A DNA stretch of 64,000 nt from Monoplex corrugatus (lineage: Eukaryota > Mollusca > Gastropoda > Littorinimorpha > Ranellidae), in NCBI GenBank assembly GCA_030674185.1, contig CM060306.1, positions 253,001-317,000 of the forward strand. Reading direction: 5' to 3'. This document shows, piece after piece, positions 23,440 to 33,305 of the stretch (position 1 is its first letter; every line of letters begins with the position of its first letter). The position numbers were made by a program, and so were the translations under genes. Below the pieces are notes generated by a model. It worked only from the letters and a program-made list of their open reading frames with translations. It searched no databases and was not told the DNA's origin.

Positions 23440-23970
23440 ATGGCTAATCTGCATTCGTGTAAAAAATGGCGTCGCAGGCGAGTACGAGTTTTCGAACAAA
23501 GTAGATCGCAACGGCGGCGTTTTACTGCTGCTGAAGTGATTGAAGTGCTTCAGACTGAAGGATTGGACATCGAGGAGTATGATGAAGATAATGATGAAAG
23601 TGTATCAAATGATGGAAGCTGCCAGCAAGGAGGAACTGACAGTGACCCAGTTTCAGACGGCAGTAAAGTGGGAGAGGGTGGTGGGCCTACACGTCACGAG
23701 AGGCGAGCGGTCAGCGGGTCAAGCACAGTGAAACGCATGTCTGATGGAGTTTCATTCACTTTCCTATGCATGACTTTCACGAAGATTTTAGTTTTTCTCC
23801 CACTTTGCCTCTGTTCTCTGGCTCTTGTGGCCTGCACTCCCAGTTCAGTGCCACGCCCCCTTTGATTTGTTGAATCAGTTTGTGACAGAAGACTTTCTAA
23901 ATTCCACTGTCATAACAGAAGGCATAAGAGAACTGAGTGGCAAGCAGAATGAGCACTTCTCCTGACCTTC
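23440..23970 (+). pseudogene. Truncated piggyBac-like transposase N-terminus
   Basis: The frame from 23440 begins 'MANLHSCKKWRRRRVRVFEQ', has 'RRRFTAAEVIEVLQTEG' and a very acidic stretch ('EEYDEDNDESVSNDGS'), as is common at the start of piggyBac transposases. After a frame change near 23745 it reads 'FPMHDFHEDFSFSPTLPLF' and 'FSATPP'. After a second change near 23860 it reads 'LLNQFVTEDFLNSTV' and ends at a TGA near 23964. The last block resembles the PLD.F..FFTDE.L region before the catalytic core. The DDD catalytic domain is missing, so this copy cannot encode an active transposase. Identification rests on the TTAA ends plus this general likeness. Confidence 0.6.
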
Positions 23971-24250
23971 TCACCTTTGACTGTGTGATCATGGAGCTGA
24001 TCAGAGTGTGTGACTGTACAGTGATCCTGACCACAAAATTTGGGGTATTTTCAACATGGCACATGACGAAAAAATATTCAAGGAAGAACTTAAAATATTT
24101 TGGCATGAACTAACCCAACATGTAAATATTCAGATCTGAAAGTTTCATTTTGTTCCTTTATGTTTTGTATTTTTTGTGATTTTTTTCCTAACCCTTCAAA
24201 ATGGGCCGTCCCTGGGGAAACGCAAGGGGAAAAACTCTCCGTACCGAGTG

Positions 24251-24497
24251 ATTGATTGATTGAGTTGAGGTTTTACGTCAACACCCACCTCAGGTGATAT
24301 GGCCGACGGGGATAACCATCCCAGGGAAGTGGGGGAAGCGGGACCTATCTAATCCTATACTGACACCACCAGAACAACAATGATGTTAAGATGGGACAGC
24401 GAGATGGCCAATTTTAATATAGCGCACCCCGGGATTCGAACCCGCAACCATTAGCATGTGAATTCGACGCTCAAACCAACTGAGCTACTGGGGCCCG
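24251..24497 (-). mobile_element. tRNA-derived SINE with 14-bp target duplication
   Basis: On the minus strand it starts 'GGGCCCCAGTAGCTCAGTTG' and contains 'GGTTCGAATCCC', matching the A box (TAGCTCAGTTGG) and B box (GGTTCGAATCC) of a tRNA-type RNA polymerase III promoter. A ~160-bp body and an (ATCA)n-like tail on the minus strand follow. It is flanked by identical CTCCGTACCGAGTG copies at 24237-24250 and 24498-24511, which are target-site duplications from insertion in the piggyBac-like terminal repeat. The tRNA-like head would not fold as a normal tRNA across its anticodon arm, so this is not a functional tRNA gene. Confidence 0.88.
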
Positions 24498-24517
24498 CTC
24501 CGTACCGAGTGAGTTAA

Positions 24518-26255
24518 AGAGAAACAGCAGAAGAACAATGTGGATTTGTTGAATGGAAAGGAGCTATTGGGCCTAATGCCAAAAACATCTTAAGAACTCT
24601 CATAGAAAGATCTTTGCAGTTGCTTAAAATCGAAAGATGGTACAGTACGCTTATTATGGAAAAAGACAAAATATTAGACAGATGGGGAGAGTACATTGAA
24701 GACCTTTTTGAAGATGACAGAAACAAAGAACACATTATAAGAAAGAATGATGAAGGACCACTCATAATTAAAGATGAAGTTAGAGCAGCACTGAAAAAGA
24801 TGAAACCAGGAAAAGCCCCAGGACCAGACAACATTACTACGGAGATGATTGAAGCCTTGGAGGAATTTGGTATTGAAAAAATAACAGTCCTCATAAATGA
24901 CATTTATGACACTGGAAAAATCCTCCAAGATATGTCAAAATCAATTTTCATTGCATTTCCAAGGAAGACAGGGGCTATATAATACGAACTCCATCGCACA
25001 ATCAGTTTGATGAGTCATGTAACAAAAATCCTATTAAGAATAATCATGATGAGGACAAGGAGTAGAATCAAAAGAGAAATAGCAGAAAAACAGTGTGGAT
25101 TTGTGGAAGGGAAAGGAACTATTAATGCCATATACATCCTAAGAACTATCATAGAGAGGTCAGTCAAGATGAATAAGGATTTATATTTATGCTTTGTTTA
25201 TTATACCAAGTTTTGTTCGGGTAAGACATGAAGAATTGGTCAACCAACTAGAAAGACTCAATATTGATGGAAAAGATCTCTGAATAATCAGGAATATGTA
25301 TTGGGAACAAGCAGCTGCGGTGAGAATAGAAAACGATATAAGCTCTTTCCAAAACATCAAAAGAGGAGTCAGACAAGGTTGTGTTTTGTCACCAGATCTG
25401 TTTTCACTTTACAGCGAAAACATCATGAGAAACTTAGAGGAAGACCCCGGATTAAATGTTGGAGGAAAAATGATAAACAACGTTCGATACACAGATGAAT
25501 TTGTGCTGATTGCAGAAAATGAAAGGGACTTACAAAACCTTGTGAATATATTAGAAATAGAAAGCAAAGGTAAGGGGTTGGAACTAAACAGCAGGAAGAC
25601 TGAAGTCATGGTGATTAGTAAAAAACATGAAATCCCCTCATGCAAAATAACAGCAAACGGCACAACCTTGAGACAGATTGATAAGTTTAAATATCTGGGA
25701 ACAATCATTTCGCCAGACGGCAGATGCACATCAGAAATAGTCAGCAGAATCAGCCAAGCTAATACAGCATTCAAGAAGATGAAAAGCATTCTTACCAACA
25801 AATGCCAATCAGTTAACATTAGGAAGAGAGTTCTTGATTGTTATATAGAACCAATACTGTTATACAGTTGTGAGGCGTGGACAGTCAACAAGCAAACCAG
25901 AACAAGATTGAGGCAGCGGAGATGTGGTTTCTAAGAAGAATATTGAGAGTTCCATGGACAGCAAAGAAAACAAACAAGACAGTCTTGACGGAGGAAGACG
26001 GAAGAAGATCATTGATAAGGAAGATTAGGAAAAGACAGGCAACATTTATAGGCCATGTTATGAGGAAAGGGGAATTGGAGCACCTGGTCACAACAGGAAA
26101 GCTGGAGGGAAAGGGAGCACCGTGTAGACCCAGGGAGAAGATATTGGACGGACTTGCAGAGTGGCTGAAGACAGGGAGGGTGGAAGAGGTTCTTGAGACA
26201 ACAAGAGGTAGAAACAGATGAAAGGCCATGATCACCAAAGCCATGTGGCAAGGCA
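24518..26255 (+). mobile_element. RTE-like LINE, 5'-truncated, (GAT)n tail
   Basis: A degraded APE-type LINE without its endonuclease. 24518-24625 encodes a duplicate, out-of-order RT block ('AEEQCGFVEWKGAIG'). From about 24630 the normal order begins: linker, RT, C-terminal domain, then 'RGRNR' and a stop, followed by a (GAT)n tract at about 26260-26295. The family is the same as the minus-strand element at 46918-50345 by shared protein motifs. A short extra 'KDLCLCFID'-like stretch follows the tail near 26296-26325. Confidence 0.82.
24620..26221 (+). pseudogene. Reverse transcriptase of the RTE-like LINE, decayed
   Basis: Blocks in order: 'LDRWGEYIEDLFEDDRN' and 'GKAPGPDNITTEMIEALEEF' (linker to about 24980, then an in-frame stop TAA), 'ISLMSHVTKILLRIIMMRTR', 'AEKQCGFVEGKGTINAIYIL', 'DLYLCFVYYTK' with a frameshift near 25205, 'GVRQGCVLSPDLFSLYSE', 'VRYTDEFVLIAENERDLQNL', 'GLELNSRKTEVMVISKKHE', 'ILLYSCEAWTVNKQ', then after a frameshift 'EAAEMWFLRRILRVPWTAK' and 'RQATFIGHVMRKGELEHL'. 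The catalytic YADD box has become YTDE here and there are several stops and shifts, so it is inactive. The C-terminal GHVMRK.ELEHLVTTGK motif is typical of this LINE group. Confidence 0.85.
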
Positions 26256-26257
26256 CC

Positions 26258-26297
<40 letters not shown>

Positions 26298-29200
26298 GGA
26301 TTTATGTTTATGTTTTATTGATATGGTCACCCAGCATTGGACAGTGTGGTGATTGTTGTAGTGTGGTGATTGTTGTTCTGTTGTAGTGTGGTGATCATTG
26401 TTCTGTTGTATGTGATGATTATGATTTCTGTTCAGTGTGGTGATTGTTGTTCTGTTGTGGGGTGATGTTGTGGATTGTGGTGATTGTTGTAGAGGTGTAT
26501 TGTTTGTTTGTAGCATGTGTATTAGTTTGTTGTAGTGGTGATTGTTGTGTTGTATGTTGTGGTGTCTTGTTCTGGTTGTGGATTGTTGTGTCTGTTTGTA
26601 GGTGTGGTCATTGTTCTGTTGTAGTGATGTCATTGTTTGTTGTTTGTATGTGATGATTATTGCTATATCTGTTGTAGTGTGGTGATTGTTGTTCTGTTGT
26701 AGGGTGATGTTGTGGTGTTATGTTGTTCTGTTGTAGCATGGTGATCATTGTTGTGTAGTGATTGTGTGATGTGTTGTTTGTTGTGTTGGTGATATTGTGT
26801 TGATGTTGTAGTGTGGTGATTGTTGTTCTGTTGTAGGTGGTGATTGTTGTGTTGTAGATGGTGATATGTTGTTGTAGTGTGGTGATTGTTGTGTAGTGTG
26901 ATTCGTTGTAGTGTGGTATTGTGTTGTGTAGTGTGATGTGTTGTTGTAGTGTGCATTGTTGTTTGTTGTGTGTGGTGCATGTGTTTTGTGTATGTGGTAT
27001 TGTTGTTGTGTTGTGTGTGGGTATTGTTGTGGTTGGTAGTGTGGTATTGGTGTTGTTGTATGTGGTATTGTTGTTGTGTAGTGTGGTATGTGTGTTGTTG
27101 TAGTGTGGTATTGTTGTTTGTGTATGTGTGGTTGTGTTGTTTGTGTAGTGTGGTATTGTTGTGATGTGTTGTAGTGTGGTGCATGTGTTGTGTGTGTTGT
27201 AGTGTGAGTGTATTGTTGTATGATGTGTAGTGGTGGTATTGTTGTTGGTTTGTGTAGTGTGGTCATTGTTGTGTTGTTGTATGGTGTGGTATTGTTGTGT
27301 CGTGTTGTAGTGTGGTAGTGTTGTTGTGTGTGGTATTGTTCTGTTGTAGTGTGGTATTGTTGTTGTTGTAGTGTGGTATTGTTAGTTGTAGTGTGGTCAT
27401 GTTGTGTTCTGTTGTAGTGTGGTCATTGTTGTTCTGTGTGTAGTGTGTAGTATGTGTTCTGGTATGTAGTGTGGGTGATTGTTGATGTATTGTTGTAGTG
27501 TGGTATTGTTGTGTGTTGTTGTGTGGTCATTGTGTTCGTTGTAGTGTGGTGATTGTGTTGTTGCTGTTGTAGTGTGTGGTGTTATGTGTATGTGATTGTT
27601 GTAGTGTGGTATTGTTGTTCTGTGTGTAGGTGGTCATTGTTGTTCTGTGGTGTATGTGGTCATGTGTTTGTTGTAGAGTGTGTGCATTGTGTGTGTTCTG
27701 TTGTAGTGTGGATTGTTGATATTTTGTTGTAGTGTGGTATTGTTGTGTCTGTTGTAGTGTGGTCATTGTTGTTTGATTGTAGTGTGGTGATTGTTGTTCG
27801 TAGTAGTGTGGATTGTTGTTCTGTTGTAGTGTAGGTATTGTTGTTCGTTGTAGTGTGCATTGTTGTTCTGTTGTAGTGTGGTATTGATTGATTGATTTCT
27901 TGTAGTGTGATGTTGTGGTTGTTGTTCTCTTGTAGTGTGGTGATTGTTTTCATTTGTTGTAGTGTGGTGTTGTTTTATCTGTTGTAGGGGTGATTGTGTT
28001 TCTTATCTGTTATATGTGGTGATTGTGTTATATCTGTTTAAGTGATGTGGTGATTGTTGTAGTGTGGTGATTGTTGTTCTACTTTAGTGTGTGATGTGTG
28101 ATTGTTGTAGTGTGGTGGTTGTTGTTCTACTTGTAGGGTGGTGATGTTGTTGTATGTGGTGATTGTGTATTGATCGTTACGTGTGGTATTGTTGTAGTGT
28201 GGTGATTAGTGTAGTTCTGTTGTAGTGTGGTGATTTGTTGCTGTTGTATGTGAGTGATTGATTGCTCATTCTGTTTATGTGGTGGTGATTGTTGTCTGTT
28301 GTAGGTGATGTGGTGATTGTTGTTCTGTTGTAGATGGTGTAGTCATTGTTCTGTTGTAGATGGTGATTTGTTCTGTTGTAGCTGGTGATATGTTCTGTTG
28401 TAGCTGGTGATTGTTTTGTGTGGTGATTGTTCTGTTGTAGTGTGGTATTGTTGTTCTGTTGTATGTTGTGTGGTGATTGTTGTCTTTCTGTTGTAGTGTG
28501 GTGATTTGTTGTATCTGTGTATGTGATGTGGTGATTGTTGTTCTGTTGTAGGTGGTGATCTTTGTTCTGTTGTAGTGTGGTGATTGTTGTTCTGTTGCAG
28601 GGTGATAGTTGTGGTGGATTGTTGTTCTGTTGTAGTGTGGTGATTGTTTCTGTTGTAGTGTGGTGATATTGTTCTGTTGTAGTGTGGTGATTGTTGTTCT
28701 GTTGTAGTGTGGTGATTGTTTTGTTGTAGTGTGGTCATTGTTCTGTTGTAGTGTGGTCATTGTTTTCTGTTGTAGTGTGGTCATTGTTGTTCTGTTGTAG
28801 TGTGGTCTGTGTTTGTTGTAGTGTGGTCATTGTTGTGTTGTAGTGGATTGTTGTTCTGTTGTAGTGTGGTCATTGTTGTTCTGTTGTAGTGAGTGTATTG
28901 TTGTTCTGTTGTAGTGTGGTCATTGTTCTGTTGTAGTGTGGTCATTGTTGTTCTGTTGTAGTGTGGTCATTGTTGTTCTGTTGTAGTGTGGTATTGTTCT
29001 TCTGTTGTAGTGTGGTATTGTGTTTCTGTTGTAGGCTGGTCATTGTTGTTCTGTTGTAGTGTGGTCATTGTTCTGTTTGTGGATGTGTTCTGTTGTAGTG
29101 TTGTTGTTCTGTTGTAGTGTGGTCATTGTGTTCTGTTGTAGTGTGGTCATTGTTTTCTGTTGTAAGTGTGGTCATTGTTGTTCTGTTGTAGTGTGGTCAT

Positions 29201-32200
29201 GTGTTCTGTTGTATGTGGTCATTGTTGTTATTTCTGTTGTAGTGTGGTCATTGTTGTTTCTGTTGTAGTGTGGTCATTGTTGTTCTGTTGTAGTGTGGTC
29301 ATTGTTGTTCTGTTGTAGTGTGGTCATTGTTGTTCTGTTGTAGTGTGGTCATTGTTCTGTTGTAGTGTGGTCATTGTTGTTTCTGTTGTATTGTTGGTGT
29401 TGTTGTCATTTCTGTTGTAGTGTGGTCATTGTTGTTCTGTTGTAGTGTGGTCATTGTTGTTCTGTGTAGTGGTGGTCATTGTGATTTTTTCTGTTGTAGT
29501 GTGGTCATTGTTGATTATTCTGTTGTAGTGTGGTCATTGTTGTTCTGTTGTAGTGTGGTCATTGTTGTTCTGTTGTAGTGTGGTCATTGTTGTTCTGTTG
29601 TAGTGTGGTCATTGTTTCTGTTGTAGTGTCATTGTTCTGTTGTAGTGTGGTCATTGTTGTTCTGTTGTAGTGTGGTATGTTGTCTTCTGTTGTAGTGTGG
29701 TGATTGTTGTTCTGTTGTTCTGTAGTGTGGTGATTGTTCTTCATTTCTGTTGTAGTGTGGTGATTGTTCTTCATTCTGTTGTAGTGTGGTGATTGTTGTT
29801 CTGTTGTATGTGGTGATTGTTGTTCATTGTTGTAGTGTGATGTGGTGATTTTGTTGTAGTGTAGGTGATTGTTGTTCATATCTGTTGTAGTGGTGATGTT
29901 GTGTCTGTTGTAGTGTGGTGATTGTTGTTCATATGTTTGTGTAGTGTGATGTGGTGATTTTGCTCATATCTGTTGTAGTGTGGTGATTGTTGTCATTCTG
30001 TTGTAGTTGGTGATGTGTCATTCTGTTGTAGTGTGGTGATTGTATTCTGTTGTAGTGTGGTGTGTGATTGTGTTCTGTTGTAGTGTGGTGATTGTGTTCA
30101 TATCTGTTGTAGTGTGGTGATTGTTGTTCTGTTGTAGTGTGGTGATTGTTGTTCTGTTGTAGTGTGGTGATTGTTGTTCTGTTGTAGTGTGGTGTGGTGA
30201 TTGTTGTTCTGTTGTAGTGTGGTGTGGTGATTGTTGTTCTGTTGTAGTCTGGTGATTACTGTTCATATCTGTTGTAGTGTGGTGATTGTTGTTCTGTTGT
30301 AGTGTGGTGATTGTTGTTCTGTTGTAGTGTGGTGATTGTTCTTCCGTTGTAGTGTGGTGATTGTTGTTCTGTTGTAGTGTGGTGATTGTTGTTCTGTTGT
30401 AGTGTGGTGATTGTTCTGTTGTAGTGTGGTGATTGTTGTTCTGTTGTAGTGTGGTGATTGTTATTCTGTTGTAGTGTGGTGATTGTTGTTCTGTTGTAGT
30501 GTGGTGATTGTTATTCTGTTGTAGTGTGGTGATTGTTGTTCTGTTGTAGTGTGATGATTGTTGTGTAGTGTGGTGATTGTTGTTCTGTTGTAGTGAAGTG
30601 ATTGTTGTTTCTGTTGTAGTGCGGTGATTGTTGTTCTGTTGTAGTGAAGTGATTGTTGTTCTGTTGTAGTGTGTGTGATTGTTGTAGTGTAGTGATTGTT
30701 GTTCTGTTGTAGTGTGGGATTGTTGATCATTTCTGTTGTAGTGTGGTGATTGTTCTTCTGTTGTAGTGTGGTGATTGTTGTTTTGTTGTAGCATGGTGAT
30801 TGTTGTTCTGTTGTAGTGTGGTGATTGTTCTGTTGCTGTGCGGTGATTGTTCTGTTGTAGTGTGGTGATTGTTGCTCTGTTGTAGTGTGGTGATTGTTGT
30901 TCTTATCTGTTGTAGTGTGGTGATTGTGTATTTATCTGTTACAGTGTGGTGATTGTTGTTCTGTTGTAATGTGGTGATTGTTCTGTTGTTGTGCGGTGAT
31001 TGTTGTTTATTTCTGTTGTAGTGTGGTGATTGTTGTTCATTTTATTGTAGTGTGGTGATTGTTGTTCTGTTATAGTGTGGTGATTATTGTTCTGTTGTAG
31101 TGTGATGATTGTGTTGTTCTTATCTGTTGTAGTGCGGTGATTGTTGTTCTGTTTAAGTGTGGTGATTGTTGTTCTTCTAGTTGTATGTGGTGATTGTTGT
31201 TCATTTGTACATGTGTGTGATTGTTTTCGTTATGTGGTGATTTTGTCTTGTTTCGGTGTATGATTCTTGTTCGTTGTTTGGTGATTGTTGATCATATCTG
31301 TTGTAGTGTGGTGATTGTTGTTCTGTTGTAATGTGGTGATTGTTGTTCTGTTGTTTTTTGGTGATTGTTGTTCTGTTGTAGTTTGGTGATTGTTGTTCTT
31401 ATCTGTTGTAGTGTGGTGATTGTTGTTCTGTTGTAGTGTAGTGATTGTTGTTCTGTTGTAGTGTGGTGATTGTTGTTCTGTTGTAGTGTGGTGATTGTTC
31501 TTCATTTCTGTTGTAGTGTGGTGATTGTTCTTCATTTCTGTTGTAGTGTTGTGATTGTTGTTCTGTTGTAGTTTGGTGATTGTTGTTCTGTTGTAGTGCT
31601 GTGATTGTTGTTCTTATCTGTTGTAGTGTGGTGATTCTTGTTCTATTGTAGTGTGGTGATTGTTGTTCTGTTGTAATGTGGTGATTGTTCTGTTGTAATG
31701 TGGTGATTGTTCTGTTGTGGTATGGTGAATGTTCTTCATTGCAAGTGTAGTGTGGTGATTGTTGTTCTGTTGTAGTGTGGTGATTGTTCTGTTGTAGTGT
31801 GGTGATTGTTCTGTTGTAATGTGGTGATTGTTCTGTTGTAGTGTGGTGATTGTTGTTCTGTTGTAGTGTGGTGATTGTTGTTCTGTTGTAGTGTGGTGAT
31901 TGTTGTTCTGTTGTAGTGTGGTGATTGTTGTTCTGTTGTAGTGTGGTGATTGTTGTTCTGTTGTAGTGTGGTGATTGTTGTTCTGTTGTAGTGTGGTGAT
32001 TGTTGTTCTGTTGTAGTGTGGTGATTGTTCTGTTGTAATGTGGTGATTGTTCAGTTGTAGTGTGGTGATTGTTGTTCTGTTGTAGTGTGGTGATTGTTCT
32101 GTTGTAATGTGGTGATTGTTCTGTTGTAGGTGGTGATTGTTGTTCTCCTGTAGTGTGGTGATTGTTGAGCATTTCTATTGTGTGGTGATTTTTGTTCATT

Positions 32201-33152
32201 TCTGTTGTAGTGTGTGATCATTGTTCTGTTGTAGTGTGGTGATTGTTGTTCTGTTGTAGTGTGGTGATTGTTGTTCTGTTGTAGTGTGGTGATTGTGTTC
32301 TGTTGTAGTGTGGTGATTGTTGATCATATCTGTTGTAGTGTGGTGATTATTGTTCTGTTGTAGTGTGGTGATTGTTGTTTATTTCTGTTGTTTATTTCTG
32401 TTGTGGGATGGTGATTGTTGATGTTTCTGTTGTAGTGTGGTGATTGTTGATATTTCTGTTGTAATGTGTGATTGTTGATATTTCTGTTGTATGTGGTGAT
32501 TGTTGATATTTCTGTTGTAGTGTGGTGATTGTTGATATTTCTGTTGTAGTGTGGTGATTGTTGATGTTTCTGTTTTAGTGTGGTGATTGTTGATATTTCT
32601 GTTGTAGTGTGGTGATTGTTGATATTTCTGTTGTAGTGTGGTGATTGTTGATATTTCTGTTGTAGTGTGGTGATTGTTGATATTTCTGTTGTAGTGTGGT
32701 GATTGTTGATATTTCTGTTGTAGTGTGATGGTTGTTGATATTTCTGTTGTAGTGTGATGGTTGTTGATATTTCTGTTGTAGTGTGATTGTGATATTTCTG
32801 TTGTAGTGTGATGGTTGTTGATATTTCTGTTGTAGTGTGATGGTTGTTGATATTTCTGTTGTAGTGTGATGGTTGTTGATATTTCTGTTGTAGTGTGGTG
32901 ATTGTTGATATTTCTGTTGTAGTGTGATGGTTGTTGATATTTCTGTTGTAGTGTGGTGATTGTTGATATTTCTGTTGTAGTGTGGTGATTGTTGATATTT
33001 CTGTTGTAGTGTGATGGTTGTTGATATTTCTGTTGTAGTGTGTGATTGTTGATATTTCTGTTGTAGTGTGATGGTTGTTGATATTTCTGTTGTAGTGTGA
33101 TGGTTGTTGATATTTCTGTTGTAGTGTGATGTTGTTGATATTTCTGTTGCAG
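26256..33152. repeat. 25-29-bp minisatellite ending at the 3' splice site of exon 33153
   Basis: More than 200 copies of a unit 'GTTGTTCTGTTGTAG' plus 'TGTGGTGATT' (25 bp). From about 32400 to the exon the unit changes to a 28-29-bp form with 'GATATTTCTGTTGTAG'. The very last copy reads 'GATATTTCTGTTGCAG' and is the acceptor of the exon at 33153. Nearly all other copies carry TTGTAG, itself acceptor-like. 26330 to about 30100 is highly irregular in length. N/H/T/Q-rich frames on the minus strand are repeat products. A (GAT)n tract from the LINE tail lies at the left edge. Confidence 0.93.
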
Positions 33153-33305
33153 GAGAAGGTTCGATCTCAGGACAGTGTGTTTGTCATCGCAGGGGTCACA
33201 GGGTCAGTGAAAGGTCGTGAATTGGCATGGAGTTTTGTGAAAGAGAACTGGAAGAAACTCCATGAACGCTATGAGGGCGGCTTTCTGCTTTCACGACTGG
33301 TCAAA
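33153..33305 (+). CDS. NPEPPS: Puromycin-sensitive aminopeptidase, coding exon (third from the end)
   Basis: A 153-bp phase-0 exon of 51 codons between a CTGTTGCAG acceptor and a GTGAGT donor. It begins 'EKVRSQDSVFVIAGVTGS' and continues 'GRELAWSFVKENWKKLHERY' and 'EGGFLLSRLVK'. The R.QD...VI.GV.GS..GR..AW.F.K.NW..L..RY.GGFL.SRL.K pattern is a hallmark of the M1 aminopeptidase C-terminal domain, and the residues flow directly from 'FSLS' at the end of the previous exon. The acceptor is the terminal unit of the preceding minisatellite, distinguished from the other copies by CAG instead of TAG. Confidence 0.94.

Larger units (their letters stand above)
23198..24517 (+). mobile_element. piggyBac-like element with TTAA target duplication, carrying a SINE
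   Basis: TTAA at 23198-23201 and TTAA at 24514-24517 flank inverted ends CTCACTCGGTACG (23202-23214) and CGTACCGAGTGAG (24501-24513), a perfect 13-bp match. A TTAA duplication is the signature of piggyBac transposition. Near the left end, 'TACGACGGAATGCTATAGCG' occurs twice (about 23211 and 23254), like transposase-binding subterminal repeats. The original right end was split by a SINE that duplicated CTCCGTACCGAGTG. Without the SINE and one duplicate copy the element would be about 1.05 kb between the TTAAs. It is therefore an internally deleted copy. Confidence 0.85.

Noticed and set aside
24424..24497. A tRNA gene on the minus strand
   Set aside because: A and B boxes are present, but it is the head of a SINE with a body, tail and target duplication, and the anticodon region does not fit a tRNA.
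26232..32199. N/H/T/Q-rich minus-strand ORFs resembling prion-like domains
   Set aside because: Translation of the 25-bp satellite. No unique sequence is attached.
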